Shown here piece after piece: positions 33,940-44,200 of a stretch of DNA of 64,000 nt. A model generated the notes under the pieces. That model was not told the origin of the DNA and did no database searches. It worked only from the letters and a program-made list of their open reading frames with translations. The DNA is from Sphingomonas ginsenosidimutans. Its GTDB lineage: Bacteria; Pseudomonadota; Alphaproteobacteria; Sphingomonadales; Sphingomonadaceae. Position 1 is the first letter of the stretch; each line of letters opens with the position of its first letter. The position numbers and the translations under genes are program-made. The stretch lies in NCBI RefSeq assembly GCF_002374835.1, contig NZ_NWVD01000003.1:186001-250000 (forward strand). Direction: 5' to 3'.

Positions 33940-35205
33940 TCAGCGCCGCGAGGCGCCGTTCCATTGCCCGCGGGTGTCGATGACAACGGCGTCGGGTGCG
34001 AGGTGAACGTGCGCATCGGCGAAGACGATGTGATCGACCAGCAGCAGCACGATGTCGGCTCCGGCGATCGCGGTCTGTGCATCCGCGAGGTCAACGCGCC
34101 CGGCGAGCCGGGCGGGCAGCGCGTCGACATGCGGCTCGACTGCGACGATGCTCAGCCCCGGTTCGTTCGCGAGGCGATCGCAGATCGCCAACGCCGGGCT
34201 TTCCCGCAGGTCGTCAATGTTAGGCTTGAAGGCCAGGCCCAGGCACGCGACCCGCGCCGGCCCACCGCGGTCCGCGCGCCGCTCGGCGGCGGCGCGGACC
34301 TGGTCGATGACCCATTCCGGCTTTCCGTCATTGACCTCGCGCGCAGTGCGGATCAGCCGTGCCTGGTCGGGCGCGGACGCGACGATGAACCATGGATCGA
34401 CGGCGATGCAATGGCCGCCTACGCCCGGTCCGGGCTGGAGGATGTTGACGCGCGGGTGCCGATTGGCGAGCCGGATCAGTTCCCACACGTTGATGCCCAG
34501 CTGGTCGCTGACCAGCGACAATTCGTTCGCGAAGGCGATGTTGACGTCGCGGAACGCATTTTCGGTCAGCTTGCATAGCTCGGCGGTGCGCGCGTCGGTC
34601 AGGATGCATTCGCCCTCGACGAAGAAGTCGTAGGCGGCGCTGGCGCGCTCCGCGCAGGCGGGGGTTAGCCCGCCGATGACGCGGTCGTTGCGGACCAGTT
34701 CCGTCAGCACGTTGCCCGGCAGGACGCGCTCCGGGCAATAAGCGATCGCAAGGTCGCCAGCCGACCCGCCCGGCTGCGGCAGCCGCAGGTCGGGGCGCGC
34801 CGCCGCCAGCCATCCGGCCATCTGTTCGGTCGCGCCCACGGGGGACGTCGATTCGAGAATGACGATGTCGCCGGCCTTGAGCACCGGCGCGATCGCCTCG
34901 CACGCGCTGCGGACATAGGCCAGGTTCGGCGACCGGTCGTCGTTGAAGGGCGTCGGTACCGCGATTAGGAAGGCGTCGGCCGGCTCGGGTGTGGTCGTCG
35001 CGCGGAGACGGCCGTCGGCGACAACCCGCGCCACAACGTCGGCCAGTCCCGGCTCGACGATGTGGATGCACCCGTCGTTGATCGTATCCACCGCGCGCTG
35101 GTTCACATCGACCCCAACGACGCGGCAACCCGCATCGGCCAGCACGGCCGCAGTCGGCAGGCCGATATAGCCCAGGCCCACGACGGAAATCGTCTCGATC
35201 GTCAT
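33940..35205 (-). CDS. wecC: UDP-N-acetyl-D-mannosamine dehydrogenase WecC
   Basis: Oxidises UDP-ManNAc to UDP-ManNAcA with NAD. The 421-residue protein has the N-terminal Rossmann motif VVGLGYIGLPTAAVLADAG, AVPTPF, the central ELCKLTENAFRDVNIAFANEL segment, the catalytic Cys in GPGVGGHCIAVDPWF near residue 260, and a C-terminal UDP-binding domain (GLAFKPNIDDLRESPA). The ATG at 35205 follows the wecB stop by one base; a GTG 12 bases upstream inside wecB is a less likely start. With wecB it makes the uronic acid that could be the substrate of the heparinase-family protein. Confidence 0.93.
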   Translation of the reverse strand: MTIETISVVGLGYIGLPTAAVLADAGCRVVGVDVNQRAVDTINDGCIHIVEPGLADVVARVVADGRLRATTTPEPADAFLIAVPTPFNDDRSPNLAYVRSACEAIAPVLKAGDIVILESTSPVGATEQMAGWLAAARPDLRLPQPGGSAGDLAIAYCPERVLPGNVLTELVRNDRVIGGLTPACAERASAAYDFFVEGECILTDARTAELCKLTENAFRDVNIAFANELSLVSDQLGINVWELIRLANRHPRVNILQPGPGVGGHCIAVDPWFIVASAPDQARLIRTAREVNDGKPEWVIDQVRAAAERRADRGGPARVACLGLAFKPNIDDLRESPALAICDRLANEPGLSIVAVEPHVDALPARLAGRVDLADAQTAIAGADIVLLLVDHIVFADAHVHLAPDAVVIDTRGQWNGASRR

Positions 35206-35206
35206 C

Positions 35207-36364
35207 TTATGCTGCACCCTTTACCCCTGTCCGGTCAGCAGACCACGCCAGCAACCCCTCGACGATCCGGCCGCAGGCCGCACCGTCGCCGTAGGGATTG
35301 TGCGCGAAACTCATTGCCGCATACGCCGCCTCATCGGTCAGCAGCCGTTCGATCTCGGCCACGATCCGCTCGACGTCGGTGCCGACAAGACGCACCGTGC
35401 CGGCGGCGACCGCCTCGGGCCGCTCGGTGGTGTCGCGCATCACCAGCACCGGCTTGCCCAGCGACGGCGCCTCTTCCTGGACGCCGCCCGAATCGGTCAG
35501 CACCAGGTACGACCGGTTCATAAGATAGACGAAGGGCAGATAGTCCTGCGGCTCGATCAGATGGATGTTGGCGATCCCTGCGAGCAGCCGGTTGACCGGT
35601 TCCTGGACGCTGGGATTGAGGTGCACCGGATAGACGATGTCGACGTCCGGGAAGCGCCCGGCGATGCGCGCCAAGGCTTCGCAGATGCGCTCGAACCCTC
35701 CGCCGAAGCTTTCGCGACGATGCCCGGTGACCAGGATCATGCGGCGGTTGGGCGCCAGCGCCGGCAGTCCGCCCGCGATCCCGTCGACCAGCGCGCCGTC
35801 GGTGTGAAGCCGCTCGACCACCTGCAACAGCGCGTCGATCACCGTATTGCCCGTCACGGTAACGCTCGCGGGGGCCACGCCCTCGCGATGCAGGTTCTGC
35901 GCCGACGATTCGGTAGGGGCGAAATGCAGCGCGGCCAGCGCGCCGGTCAGCTTCCGGTTCGCTTCCTCGGGCCAAGGTGAATAGAGATTGTGCGTGCGCA
36001 GGCCCGCTTCGACATGGCCCACGGGGATTTGGTGGTAATAGGCCGCCAGCGTCGCGGCGAACGTGGTGGCGGTGTCGCCGTGGACAAGCACGATGTCCGG
36101 CGTAAACGCGCGGAACACGTCGCGCATGCCCAGCAGCACCGCGCTGGTCACGTCGCTCAGATCTTGGTTCGGGCGCATGATGCTCAGGTCGTAGGCGGCC
36201 TCCAGCGCGAAGATGCGCAGCACCTGATCGAGCATCTGGCGATGCTGTCCGGTGACACATATACGGCAATCGAAACGCGGGTCGGCGATCAGCCGCAGCG
36301 CAAGCGGCGCCATCTTGATGGCTTCGGGGCGTGTCCCGAAGACCAGCATTGCCTTGATCGTCAT
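35207..36364 (-). CDS. wecB: UDP-N-acetylglucosamine 2-epimerase (non-hydrolysing) WecB
   Basis: Interconverts UDP-GlcNAc and UDP-ManNAc. The 385-residue protein shows [13 protein letters not shown] at the N-terminus, HGDTATTF near residue 95, HVEAGLRT, and the C-terminal [17 protein letters not shown] with the RDTTERPEA loop. ATG at 36364 gives the family's usual start ([14 protein letters not shown]); an in-frame upstream start would add an unrelated tail. First gene of the 12-gene minus-strand operon ending at wzy. Confidence 0.94.
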   Translation of the reverse strand: MTIKAMLVFGTRPEAIKMAPLALRLIADPRFDCRICVTGQHRQMLDQVLRIFALEAAYDLSIMRPNQDLSDVTSAVLLGMRDVFRAFTPDIVLVHGDTATTFAATLAAYYHQIPVGHVEAGLRTHNLYSPWPEEANRKLTGALAALHFAPTESSAQNLHREGVAPASVTVTGNTVIDALLQVVERLHTDGALVDGIAGGLPALAPNRRMILVTGHRRESFGGGFERICEALARIAGRFPDVDIVYPVHLNPSVQEPVNRLLAGIANIHLIEPQDYLPFVYLMNRSYLVLTDSGGVQEEAPSLGKPVLVMRDTTERPEAVAAGTVRLVGTDVERIVAEIERLLTDEAAYAAMSFAHNPYGDGAACGRIVEGLLAWSADRTGVKGAA

Positions 36365-36417
36365 TGAAATTGTCGCCTGAATCCGGGAAACGGCGGCGCC
36401 CTGCCACAAATCGTTTC

Positions 36418-36432
36418 CGGGGGCTACCCCCG
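36418..36432. other. perfect hairpin in divergent region upstream of wecB
   Basis: CGGGGG-CTA-CCCCCG is a 6-bp GC stem with a 3-base loop. It would lie in the leader or promoter of the wecB operon. Role unknown. Confidence 0.35.
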
Positions 36433-36490
36433 CGCCGCGATGGCGACCGAACCGCGATCCGGCGGAACGTCCGGGACAGGTCGCTTGTAT

Positions 36491-36551
36491 CAGGTACCTG
36501 CGGGGGCTATTCGCGTCCCCTGCATCGTTTCGCCCGGTGAACCAGAAACGA
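36491..36551. promoter_or_regulatory. palindrome and inverted repeat upstream of the 4,6-dehydratase gene
   Basis: CAGGTACCTG at 36491-36500 is a perfect 10-bp palindrome. TCGTTTC at 36525-36531 and GAAACGA at 36545-36551 form a 7-bp inverted repeat around 13 bases. Both lie in the 224-base region between divergent wecB and the dehydratase gene and are candidate operator sites. Confidence 0.35.
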
Positions 36552-36588
36552 CGCGAGTAGCGTAGCGTATTCAGGGAAGCACGTCGAC

Positions 36589-38514
36589 ATGCACGATATG
36601 GTCGTCGGACAATTGCTCGCGTTGCCGCGCGTTTTCAAGCGGCTCATCTCGATCTTGGTCGATATGGCGTTGTGCACGCTCGCGGTATGGCTCGCTTATT
36701 ACCTGCGTCTGGGCGTGTTCATCCCGCTGGACGGTCGGCCGACGATCGCCGTGGCCGCGTCGATCGCACTAGCAGTGCCGATGTTCGTGGTGTCGGGGCT
36801 GTACCGGGCCGTGCTGCGCTATGCCGGACAGGAGGTGGTGTGGGCGACGATGCGCGCCTGTGCGGGCTATGGCGCAATCTACGCCGCGATCTTCGCAGGT
36901 TATGGTATAGACGACGTGCCGCGCACCGTCGGCATCATCCAGCCGCTGATCCTGTTCGCGCTGGTGTTCCTGTCGCGCTCCGGCGCGGGCTATTTCCTTG
37001 GCGGTGCGTATCGCAAGCTCAGCCGCCCGGCGCCGCGCGACCGCACGATGATCTATGGCGCCGGCATGTCTGGCCAGCAGCTTGCAGCGGCGATCGCCGA
37101 TGCGGGAACGATGAAGGTGGTCGGCTTTCTCGACGACGACCGCTCGCTTCACGGGCGCAGCATCGGCGGCGTGTGCGTCTATGATCCCAAGACGCTGCGC
37201 GGGTTGCTGCTGCGGCATGAAGTCCATCACGTGTTGCTGGCGATCCCCTCGGCCTCGCGCCAGCGCCGGAACGAGATCATCGAGCAGCTGCGCGATGCCC
37301 AGGTCGAGGTCCGCACCCTTCCGGGTGTCCTCGACCTTGCGCATGGCGAGGTGCGCATCGACGACCTGCGCCCGCTGTCGATCGAGGATTTGTTGAGCCG
37401 CCCACCCGTCCCGCCCGAGGTTGAGCGGCTGTCGGCGCGCATCTCCGACCGGGTGGTGATGGTGACGGGCGCGGGCGGCTCGATCGGCAGTGAGCTGACG
37501 CGGCAGGTGCTCGCGCTCGGGCCGCGCCGGCTTCTTCTCGTCGAATCGAGCGAATACGCGCTGTACTCGATCCATCGCGAGCTCGAGTCGCTGGGTGTCG
37601 AGGGATGCGAGCTGGTGCCGCTGCTCGCCTCGGTCGTCGACCGCGAGCGGATGGCGCGGATCTTCGAAACCTGGTCGCCGCATCAGGTTTATCATGCTGC
37701 CGCGTACAAGCATGTGCCGCTGGTCGAGCACAACGTCCTGGAGGGCATTCGCAACAACGCGTTGGGCACGCTGGTGATCGCCGAACTGGCGATGGAGCAG
37801 GGCGTCGAGAATTTCGTGCTGGTCAGCACGGATAAGGCGGTGCGACCCTCGAACACGATGGGCGCGTCGAAGCGGCTGGCCGAATTGATCTTGCAAGGGC
37901 TGGCGACGCGCGAATCGCGGACCTGTTTTTCGATGGTGCGGTTCGGCAACGTGCTGGGATCGAGCGGCTCGGTCGTGCCGCTGTTCCGCGAACAGATCCG
38001 CCACGGCGGCCCGGTGACGATCACGCACATGGAAATGACCCGGTACTTCATGACCATCCCCGAGGCGGCGCAGCTGGTGATGCAGGCCGGCGCGATGGCG
38101 CGGGGCGGCGAAGTGTTCGTGCTGGACATGGGTCAGCCGGTTCGCATCCTCGATCTGGCACGCAACATGATCGAGCTGTCGGGGCTCACCGTCCGCGATG
38201 AGGACGGCAACGGCGAGATAGAGATTCGTGCGGTCGGCCTGCGTCCCGGCGAGAAGCTCTACGAGGAACTGCTTATCGGCAACAATCCCGAGCCGACCGA
38301 CCATCCGCGAATCATGATGGCGCAGGAGAAATCGCTGCCTTGGCCCGAGCTGCGCAAGCGGCTGGACCTGATGGCCTGGCATATCCAGCGGCAGGACACG
38401 GTCGCCAGCCGGCATCTGCTCCAGTCGCTCGTCGAGGAATTCGCGCCGACCGACGGGCTGGTCGACTGGACCCACCTGGCCGCCGACCTGCGCCTTGACG
38501 AGAAAGTAGCATGA
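36589..38514 (+). CDS. membrane-bound nucleotide-sugar 4,6-dehydratase, PglF/WbpM/CapD-like
   Basis: A 641-residue enzyme converting UDP-GlcNAc to the 4-keto-6-deoxy sugar. Four N-terminal membrane helices (about residues 15-135) precede a CoA-binding-like domain ([21 protein letters not shown]) and a C-terminal SDR domain with [12 protein letters not shown] near residue 290. The active site has the Met-Lys form typical of this family ([17 protein letters not shown]). The start follows AGGGAAG. It overlaps the aminotransferase gene by ATGA and is inferred to catalyse the first step of di-N-acetylbacillosamine synthesis. Confidence 0.92.
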   Translation: MHDMVVGQLLALPRVFKRLISILVDMALCTLAVWLAYYLRLGVFIPLDGRPTIAVAASIALAVPMFVVSGLYRAVLRYAGQEVVWATMRACAGYGAIYAAIFAGYGIDDVPRTVGIIQPLILFALVFLSRSGAGYFLGGAYRKLSRPAPRDRTMIYGAGMSGQQLAAAIADAGTMKVVGFLDDDRSLHGRSIGGVCVYDPKTLRGLLLRHEVHHVLLAIPSASRQRRNEIIEQLRDAQVEVRTLPGVLDLAHGEVRIDDLRPLSIEDLLSRPPVPPEVERLSARISDRVVMVTGAGGSIGSELTRQVLALGPRRLLLVESSEYALYSIHRELESLGVEGCELVPLLASVVDRERMARIFETWSPHQVYHAAAYKHVPLVEHNVLEGIRNNALGTLVIAELAMEQGVENFVLVSTDKAVRPSNTMGASKRLAELILQGLATRESRTCFSMVRFGNVLGSSGSVVPLFREQIRHGGPVTITHMEMTRYFMTIPEAAQLVMQAGAMARGGEVFVLDMGQPVRILDLARNMIELSGLTVRDEDGNGEIEIRAVGLRPGEKLYEELLIGNNPEPTDHPRIMMAQEKSLPWPELRKRLDLMAWHIQRQDTVASRHLLQSLVEEFAPTDGLVDWTHLAADLRLDEKVA

Positions 38515-39686
38515 GCATCGCACGTAGCACATGGCCGGCCTTCACCGCCGAGGAGGCCGACGCGGTCGCATCGGTCGTGCGGTCCAACCGCGTCAATTAC
38601 TGGACGGGAGAGATCGGGCGCGACTTTGAGCGTGAATTCGGGGCGTGGGCCGGGGCGGCCCATGCCGTCGCGCTGGCGAACGGCACGCTGGCGCTGGACC
38701 TTGCGCTGAAGGCGCTGGGCGTCGGCCCGGGCAACGAAGTGATTGTCACCCCGCGCACCTTCATCGCCTCGATCTCATGCGTGGTGAATGCGGGCGCGAT
38801 CCCGGTCTTCGCCGATGTCGACCGCGACAGCGGGAATATCAGCGCGGCAACGATCGCGCCGTGCATCACCGACCGCACCCGCGCGATCATTCCCGTCCAC
38901 TTGGCCGGCTGGCCATGCGACATGGATGCGATCATGTCGCTCGCCGCCCGGCACGGGCTGTCGGTGATCGAGGATTGCGCACAGGCGCATGGTGCACGCA
39001 TCGGAACCCGCAGCGTTGGCACCATCGCACATGTAGGCGCTTGGTCGTTCTGTCAGGACAAGATCATGACGACCGGTGGCGAAGGCGGGATGGTGACCAC
39101 CGATGACCCGGCGCTATGGTCCGCGATGTGGTCGTTCAAGGATCACGGCAAAAGCTGGGAGGCGGTGTACGAGCGCCAGCATCCGCCCGGTTTCCGCTGG
39201 GTCCATGAAAGCTTTGGTACGAACTGGCGGATGCTGGAGATGCAGGCGGCGATCGGGCGTATCCAGCTTGGACGCATGGCGGACTGGACCGCGCGGCGGA
39301 CCGCGATCGCGGTCCGCCTCGCCGGGGCACTGGCGCCGTTTGCGGGTGCGGTGCGGGTGCCGCTGCCCGACGCCGGCGTAACCCATGCCTTCTATCGCCT
39401 GTACGCTTATGTTCGGCCCGGCGGGCTGGCCGATGGTTGGTCGCGCGACCGGATCGTCGCCGAACTTTCCGCCGCCGGGGTGCAGGTGCTGCACGGTACC
39501 TGCTCTGAGGTGTACCAAGAGAAGGCATTCGACGGCACGCCGTACCGGCCGGCCGAACGTCTGCCGGTAGCGCGCGAACTGGGTGAGACGAGCCTGATGT
39601 TCCTCACTCATCCCACGATGACCGAAGGCGAGGTGGATCACGCCGTTGCGATGATCGACCGGGTGATGACCCTCGCGGCGCGCTGA
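38511..39686 (+). CDS. DegT/DnrJ/EryC1/StrS aminotransferase, PglE/WeeJ-like
   Basis: A 391-residue PLP-dependent sugar aminotransferase. The PLP lysine is Lys184 in WSFCQDKIMTTGGEGGM; NGTLALDLALKALG and EDCAQAHGA form the cofactor pocket. The conserved opening NRVNYWTGEIGRDFEREF and HLAGWPCDMD are features of the subgroup that aminates UDP-4-keto-6-deoxy-GlcNAc at C4. It is coupled to the dehydratase by ATGA. The product would be acetylated by the convergent acetyltransferase encoded 19 bases beyond. Confidence 0.9.
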   Translation: MSIARSTWPAFTAEEADAVASVVRSNRVNYWTGEIGRDFEREFGAWAGAAHAVALANGTLALDLALKALGVGPGNEVIVTPRTFIASISCVVNAGAIPVFADVDRDSGNISAATIAPCITDRTRAIIPVHLAGWPCDMDAIMSLAARHGLSVIEDCAQAHGARIGTRSVGTIAHVGAWSFCQDKIMTTGGEGGMVTTDDPALWSAMWSFKDHGKSWEAVYERQHPPGFRWVHESFGTNWRMLEMQAAIGRIQLGRMADWTARRTAIAVRLAGALAPFAGAVRVPLPDAGVTHAFYRLYAYVRPGGLADGWSRDRIVAELSAAGVQVLHGTCSEVYQEKAFDGTPYRPAERLPVARELGETSLMFLTHPTMTEGEVDHAVAMIDRVMTLAAR

Positions 39687-39705
39687 CGCCGCCGGGAAAC
39701 GACGC

Positions 39706-40341
39706 TTACCCCCGCGGCGCCATTGGCCGGGCGGGGTTTCCGATCACCGTTTCCCCGGGTGCCACGTCCTTCGTCACGACCGCGCCCATGCCGACCACGG
39801 CGCCGCGGCCGATGCGCAACGGTTTGTCCGGTGTTCCCTGCTTCAGGATCGCGCCTGTGCCGATATACGCGTGGTCGTCGATATGCACATTGCCGTTGCA
39901 CATCACACCGGGCGCGAAGGTCACGAAATCGCCGATCACGCAATCGTGCGCGACATAGGAGTAGATGTTGGCGTGAAAGTGCCGCCCGATGCGGATCGTC
40001 GAGGTCAGGTGCGTGAAACCGCACAGTATCGCACCCTCGCCGATATCCACATCGTCGTACACCAGCGCGTTCGCCGCGCACACGTTCGTGAAGCCGAAAC
40101 CTGCCTCGATACAGCGCGCCGCCAGCTTCTCTCGGACGGCAGAGTTGGCGATCGTGATCGAGACCAGCTTCTCGTCATGCGGCAAGGCAGTGAAGCTGGC
40201 GAAGTCGAGGATGCTCTCGCCGTCCGCGGTCCCGTCGTCGACGAACACGATGTCGACGCCCTGCGCTGCATATTGGGCACGCACAATGGGCATGACCTCG
40301 CGCCCGAATCCGCTCGAGCCGTAGATGCCGATGCAACGCAT
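39706..40341 (-). CDS. NeuD/PglD-type sugar O- or N-acetyltransferase
   Basis: A 211-residue protein with an N-terminal Rossmann-like domain (IGIYGSSGFGREVMPIVRAQ) and a C-terminal left-handed beta-helix of hexapeptide repeats (GAILCGFTHLTSTIRIGRH, VVGMGAVVTKDV). This architecture is that of PglD and NeuD. The catalytic His of the family is likely the one in YVAHDCVIGDF. It is predicted to acetylate the C4 amine of UDP-4-amino-sugar to give UDP-diNAcBac. Start at 40341 follows AGGGAGA. It is separated by 10 bases from the phosphoglycosyl transferase gene upstream on its strand. Confidence 0.88.
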   Translation of the reverse strand: MRCIGIYGSSGFGREVMPIVRAQYAAQGVDIVFVDDGTADGESILDFASFTALPHDEKLVSITIANSAVREKLAARCIEAGFGFTNVCAANALVYDDVDIGEGAILCGFTHLTSTIRIGRHFHANIYSYVAHDCVIGDFVTFAPGVMCNGNVHIDDHAYIGTGAILKQGTPDKPLRIGRGAVVGMGAVVTKDVAPGETVIGNPARPMAPRG

Positions 40342-40351
40342 GTCTGTCTCC

Positions 40352-40948
40352 CTATTGATCGGGGGCGCCGGAAAAGGGCGGCATGGTCGCTTCGCCATCG
40401 GCGGAGATGCCATCGCGGACCAGCACCTTGCGCACCGTTAGCCACAGAATACGCAGGTCGAGGGCGAAACTGCGATTGTCGACGTACCATACGTCCAGCG
40501 CGAATTTCTGCGACCAGCTGATTGCGTTGCGCCCGTTGACCTGCGCCCAGCCGGTCACGCCCGGGCGGACCGCATGGCGTCGCGCCTGCTCGGCGGAGTA
40601 GAGTGGCAGATACTGCATCAGCAGCGGGCGTGGGCCGACCAAGCTCATGTCCCCACGCACAACGTTCCACAGTTCGGGCAATTCGTCGAGGCTGGTTGCG
40701 CGCAGCTTGGCACCAAACGCCGTCAACCGCGCCGCGTCGGGAAGCGGTTGTCCGTCGCGATCGATGGCGTCGCGCATCGTGCGGAACTTCACCATGCGGA
40801 ACGGCCGACCGCCGCGCCCGGGGCGCACCTGGCTGAAGAACACCGGGCTGCCCAGCTTGCGTCGGATCAGCACCGCCACCACGAGCAGGACGGGGCTCAG
40901 CACGACAAGCGCGACGCTCGCGACAACCACATCAAATGCACGCTTCAC
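40352..40948 (-). CDS. initiating phosphoglycosyl transferase, PglC/WeeH-like
   Basis: A 198-residue monotopic enzyme that moves a phosphosugar onto undecaprenyl phosphate. The opening (GTG)KRAFDVVVASVALVVLSPVL is the re-entrant membrane helix; MVKFRTMRDA follows, then the catalytic Asp-Glu in SLDELPELWNV and the PRPLLMQYL segment; GVTGWAQVNGRNAISW completes the family. It is the small single-domain form, not the WcaJ form with extra helices. GTG at 40948 gives the family length; earlier in-frame starts lack conserved sequence and the RBS is weak. Confidence 0.88.
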   Translation of the reverse strand: MKRAFDVVVASVALVVLSPVLLVVAVLIRRKLGSPVFFSQVRPGRGGRPFRMVKFRTMRDAIDRDGQPLPDAARLTAFGAKLRATSLDELPELWNVVRGDMSLVGPRPLLMQYLPLYSAEQARRHAVRPGVTGWAQVNGRNAISWSQKFALDVWYVDNRSFALDLRILWLTVRKVLVRDGISADGEATMPPFSGAPDQ

Positions 40949-41124
40949 AAGGACGTTCTCGCTGGGGCTGGTTCCGGCCGATGCGGTGCACGAAGGGAAC
41001 GATCGGCGCAAGCCGGAGGGATGCCGCGATGGAAGCGGTTGGACGGTAGATCGGGGATCGCGACCATAATCAACGCCGCACCGCACCTAATCCATCGTAG
41101 CAACACGTATCACGTGTGACCAGT

Positions 41125-41176
41125 TTGTCACGTTCTTGTAAAAATCTACGGCAGCGTCGTTGACGGACTTGTCACG
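41125..41176. repeat. two direct repeats TTGTCACG upstream of TonB-dependent receptor
   Basis: TTGTCACG occurs at 41125-41132 and 41169-41176, 44 bases apart, in the 280-base region between the divergent PglC-like gene and the receptor; a related GTGTGAC lies at 41114-41120. This is a candidate regulatory repeat. The rest of the intergenic region holds no frame I can support. Confidence 0.3.
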
Positions 41177-41228
41177 GCATCGTCATCGGTTTCTCATGCG
41201 ACCCATAAAGAAACAGAGGGTCAGCATC

Positions 41229-44200
41229 ATGAAATTGCACCAGTATCTGGCCGCCACCGCGCTGGCGGGGGCGATCGTCGCGGCGTGTCCGGGCGTCGCG
41301 ATGGCGCAGGCGACCGCACCGGTCGCGCAGGACGACGTCACCGCGCCCGCCGGCCAGCAGCAGGACGTGCAGGACGAGGCGCCGGGCGGCGAGATCGTCG
41401 TCACCGGATCGCGCATCCGTCGCCCCAACGACGATTCGCCGATCCCGATCACCTCGCTGGGATCGCAGGAAATCTTCGAGACCGGCCGTGTGTCGGTCGG
41501 CGACACGCTGAACCAGCTGCCGCAGTTCCGCGCCTCGCTCGGCTCGCAGAATTCGACTTCCGGGCTGGGTGTGCGCGGCCTGAACCTGCCCGATCTTCGC
41601 GGCCTTGGCCGGGCCCGCACGCTGACGCTGGTCAACGGCCGCCGTCACGTCACCGCGGACATCATCAACAACGGCAATGCCGTCGACCTCAACACCATGC
41701 CGACCGACCTGATCGAGCGGATCGACGTCGTCACCGGCGGCGTGTCCTCGGTCTACGGTTCCGACGCCATCGCGGGCGTCGTCAACTTCGTGCTGAAGGA
41801 CAGCTACGAGGGGCTGGAGCTCCACGGCCAGAACGGCGTCAGCAAATATGGCGATGCCGGCAACCAATATGTCTCGATCGTCGCGGGCAAGAATTTCGCC
41901 GACGGACGTGGCAACATCGCGATCAACGCCGAATTCGCGCATCAGGAGGATTATTACGCCTCCGGCCGGCCGAACCTGCGCCAGAACAACGGCTTCGTCG
42001 TCGTCGACACCGACACGACCAGCTCGTCCGACGACACGCCCGACCGGCGGTTCTTCCGCGACATCCGTTCGACCACCCTCTCGCCCGGCGGGCAGCTGGG
42101 CTTCCGCTATTCGTCGGCGGCGGCGCCGTGCGGGCGCGATCCGGTCGGTTCGGCCAATTCGGCCTTCACCTGCGCCTATCTGTTCCAGCCCGACGGGTCG
42201 CTGGCGGCGCAGACCGGCCAGCGCGTCGGCATCGGCCCCAACGGCAGCTTCCTCGGCGGCAACGGCCAGACCGGGCGCGAGGGCAATCTGCTGGTCCTGT
42301 CGCCGGACGTGAAGCGCTACGTCGTCAACGCGCTGGGCCATTTCGAGGTGTCGCGCGGGTTCGTCCCGTTCTTCGAGGCCAAGTACGTGCGCACCGAGGC
42401 GTTCGGATCGCAGAGCGGGCCGTTCTTCTCGCAGGGGCAGACGCTGGGCGATTTCACCGCGATCGACGGGCTGACCGACCGGTCCTATTCGAACGGCGGG
42501 CTGGGCTTCGTCAATCGTGAGGGTATCCGTCTCGACAATCCGTATCTGGGGGATGCGGCGCGCGCGACGATCGCCGCGCAGCTGGCCGCGTCGATCAACT
42601 CGGGCGTCAATCCCAACACCGGCGCGGCGTTCACCGGTGCTAATGCCGCCGCCAATCAGGCTGCGGCGCTGGCGCAAGTCGCGGCGGGCACCTATCGCTT
42701 CTCGCTGCGGCGCAACTGGCTCGACCTGGGCACCCGGGACGAGCAGCTGACGCGCGAGACGTATCGCGCGGTCGTGGGCGTGCGCGGCGATTTCAACGAC
42801 GACTGGCATTACGAAGTGTCGGCCAACTACGGCCAGCACAAGGAAAACAGCGTCATCACCGGCAACGTGAACACCCAGCGGTACCTGCTGGCGCTGGACA
42901 CGACCCGCAACGCGGCCGGGCAGATCGTCTGCCGGTCGCAGGTGAACCCGGCCTATGCCGGCGAAGACGTCGGCGGCAATCCGGCGCAGCTGGCGGCGGA
43001 CGTCGCGGCGTGCGTGCCGCTCAATCCGTTCGGCCAGGGTTCCGCCAGCGATGCGGCGCGCGCCTATCTGGTCACGCCGACCACCGCCGACGGCAAGGCG
43101 ACGCAGTTCGTCGGCAGCGCGTTCGTGTCGGGCGATCTGAGCCAGCTCTTCTCGCTGCCCGGCGGGCCGGTCGGCTTCGCGGTCGGCGCCGAATATCGTC
43201 GCGAGACGCTGAGCTACAATCTCGATCCGCTGACGCAGGCGGGCTACGCCTTCTACAACGCCATTCCCAGCTTCCGCGCGCCCGCGTTCGAAGTGAAGGA
43301 AGCCTATGGCGAGGTGTCCGTCCCGCTCATCAAGGACGTGTTCCTCATCAAGGAACTGACGCTGACCGGCGCGGCGCGCGTCGCCGATTACAAGGGATCG
43401 ACCGGCACCGTCTGGGCGTGGAACGGCAACGCCACCTGGCGCCCGGTCAGCGACCTGATGCTGCGCGGCGGCTATTCGCGGTCGGTGCGTGCGCCGTACC
43501 TGGGCGAACAGTTCGCGCCACTGGGGCAGAATTACACCCCGGCGCCCAACGATCCGTGCTCGACGCGCAACATCAACACCGGATCGGCGACCCGCGCCGC
43601 CAATTGCGCCGCGGCCGGCCGCCCGGACGGCTATGACTATGTCTACACCGCCTCGCTGGAGATCCAGAGCGGCGGCAATGCCAACCTGCGCGCCGAGGAA
43701 TCCAATGCGCTGACGCTGGGCGGGGTGTTCCAGCCCAGCTTCATCCCCGGGCTGGCGGTGTCGGTCGATTATTACGACATCACCGTCAACAACGTCATCA
43801 CCTCGCCCGCGGTGCAGCAGGCGCTCAACGCCTGTTACGATTCGCCCACGCTCGACAACCAGTTCTGCGCGCTGTTCCAGCGGGCGGGCGCGGACGGCGG
43901 ACCGAACGGCGAGATCCCGTTCCAGATCCTTGAGGGGACGTACCAGGACCTGCCGCAGAATTATGCGCGGCTGAAGGCGCGGGGCCTCGATACGCAGGTC
44001 GGCTACAACCACGATTTCGGCGTGGTGCGCGCCAATCTGAAGGGCGTGTGGAGCCACGTGTTCCAGCGCGACGATTACACCGACCCGGCGCGCCCCGATT
44101 ACCGCAACGTGCTGCTCAACGAACTGAGCTATCCGCAGGACCAGTTCAACATCAACACCGACCTGAAGTTTGGGCGTTTCACGATCGGGCACACGCTGCG

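Noticed and set aside
41110..41120. CACGTG core upstream of the receptor as a second parS
   Set aside because: The flanks (GTATCACGTGTGAC) do not match the parS arms; only the E-box-like core is shared.
41160..41188. promoter with TTGACG -35 upstream of the receptor
   Set aside because: No acceptable -10 element occurs at 16-18 bases (only TCATCG-like sequence).
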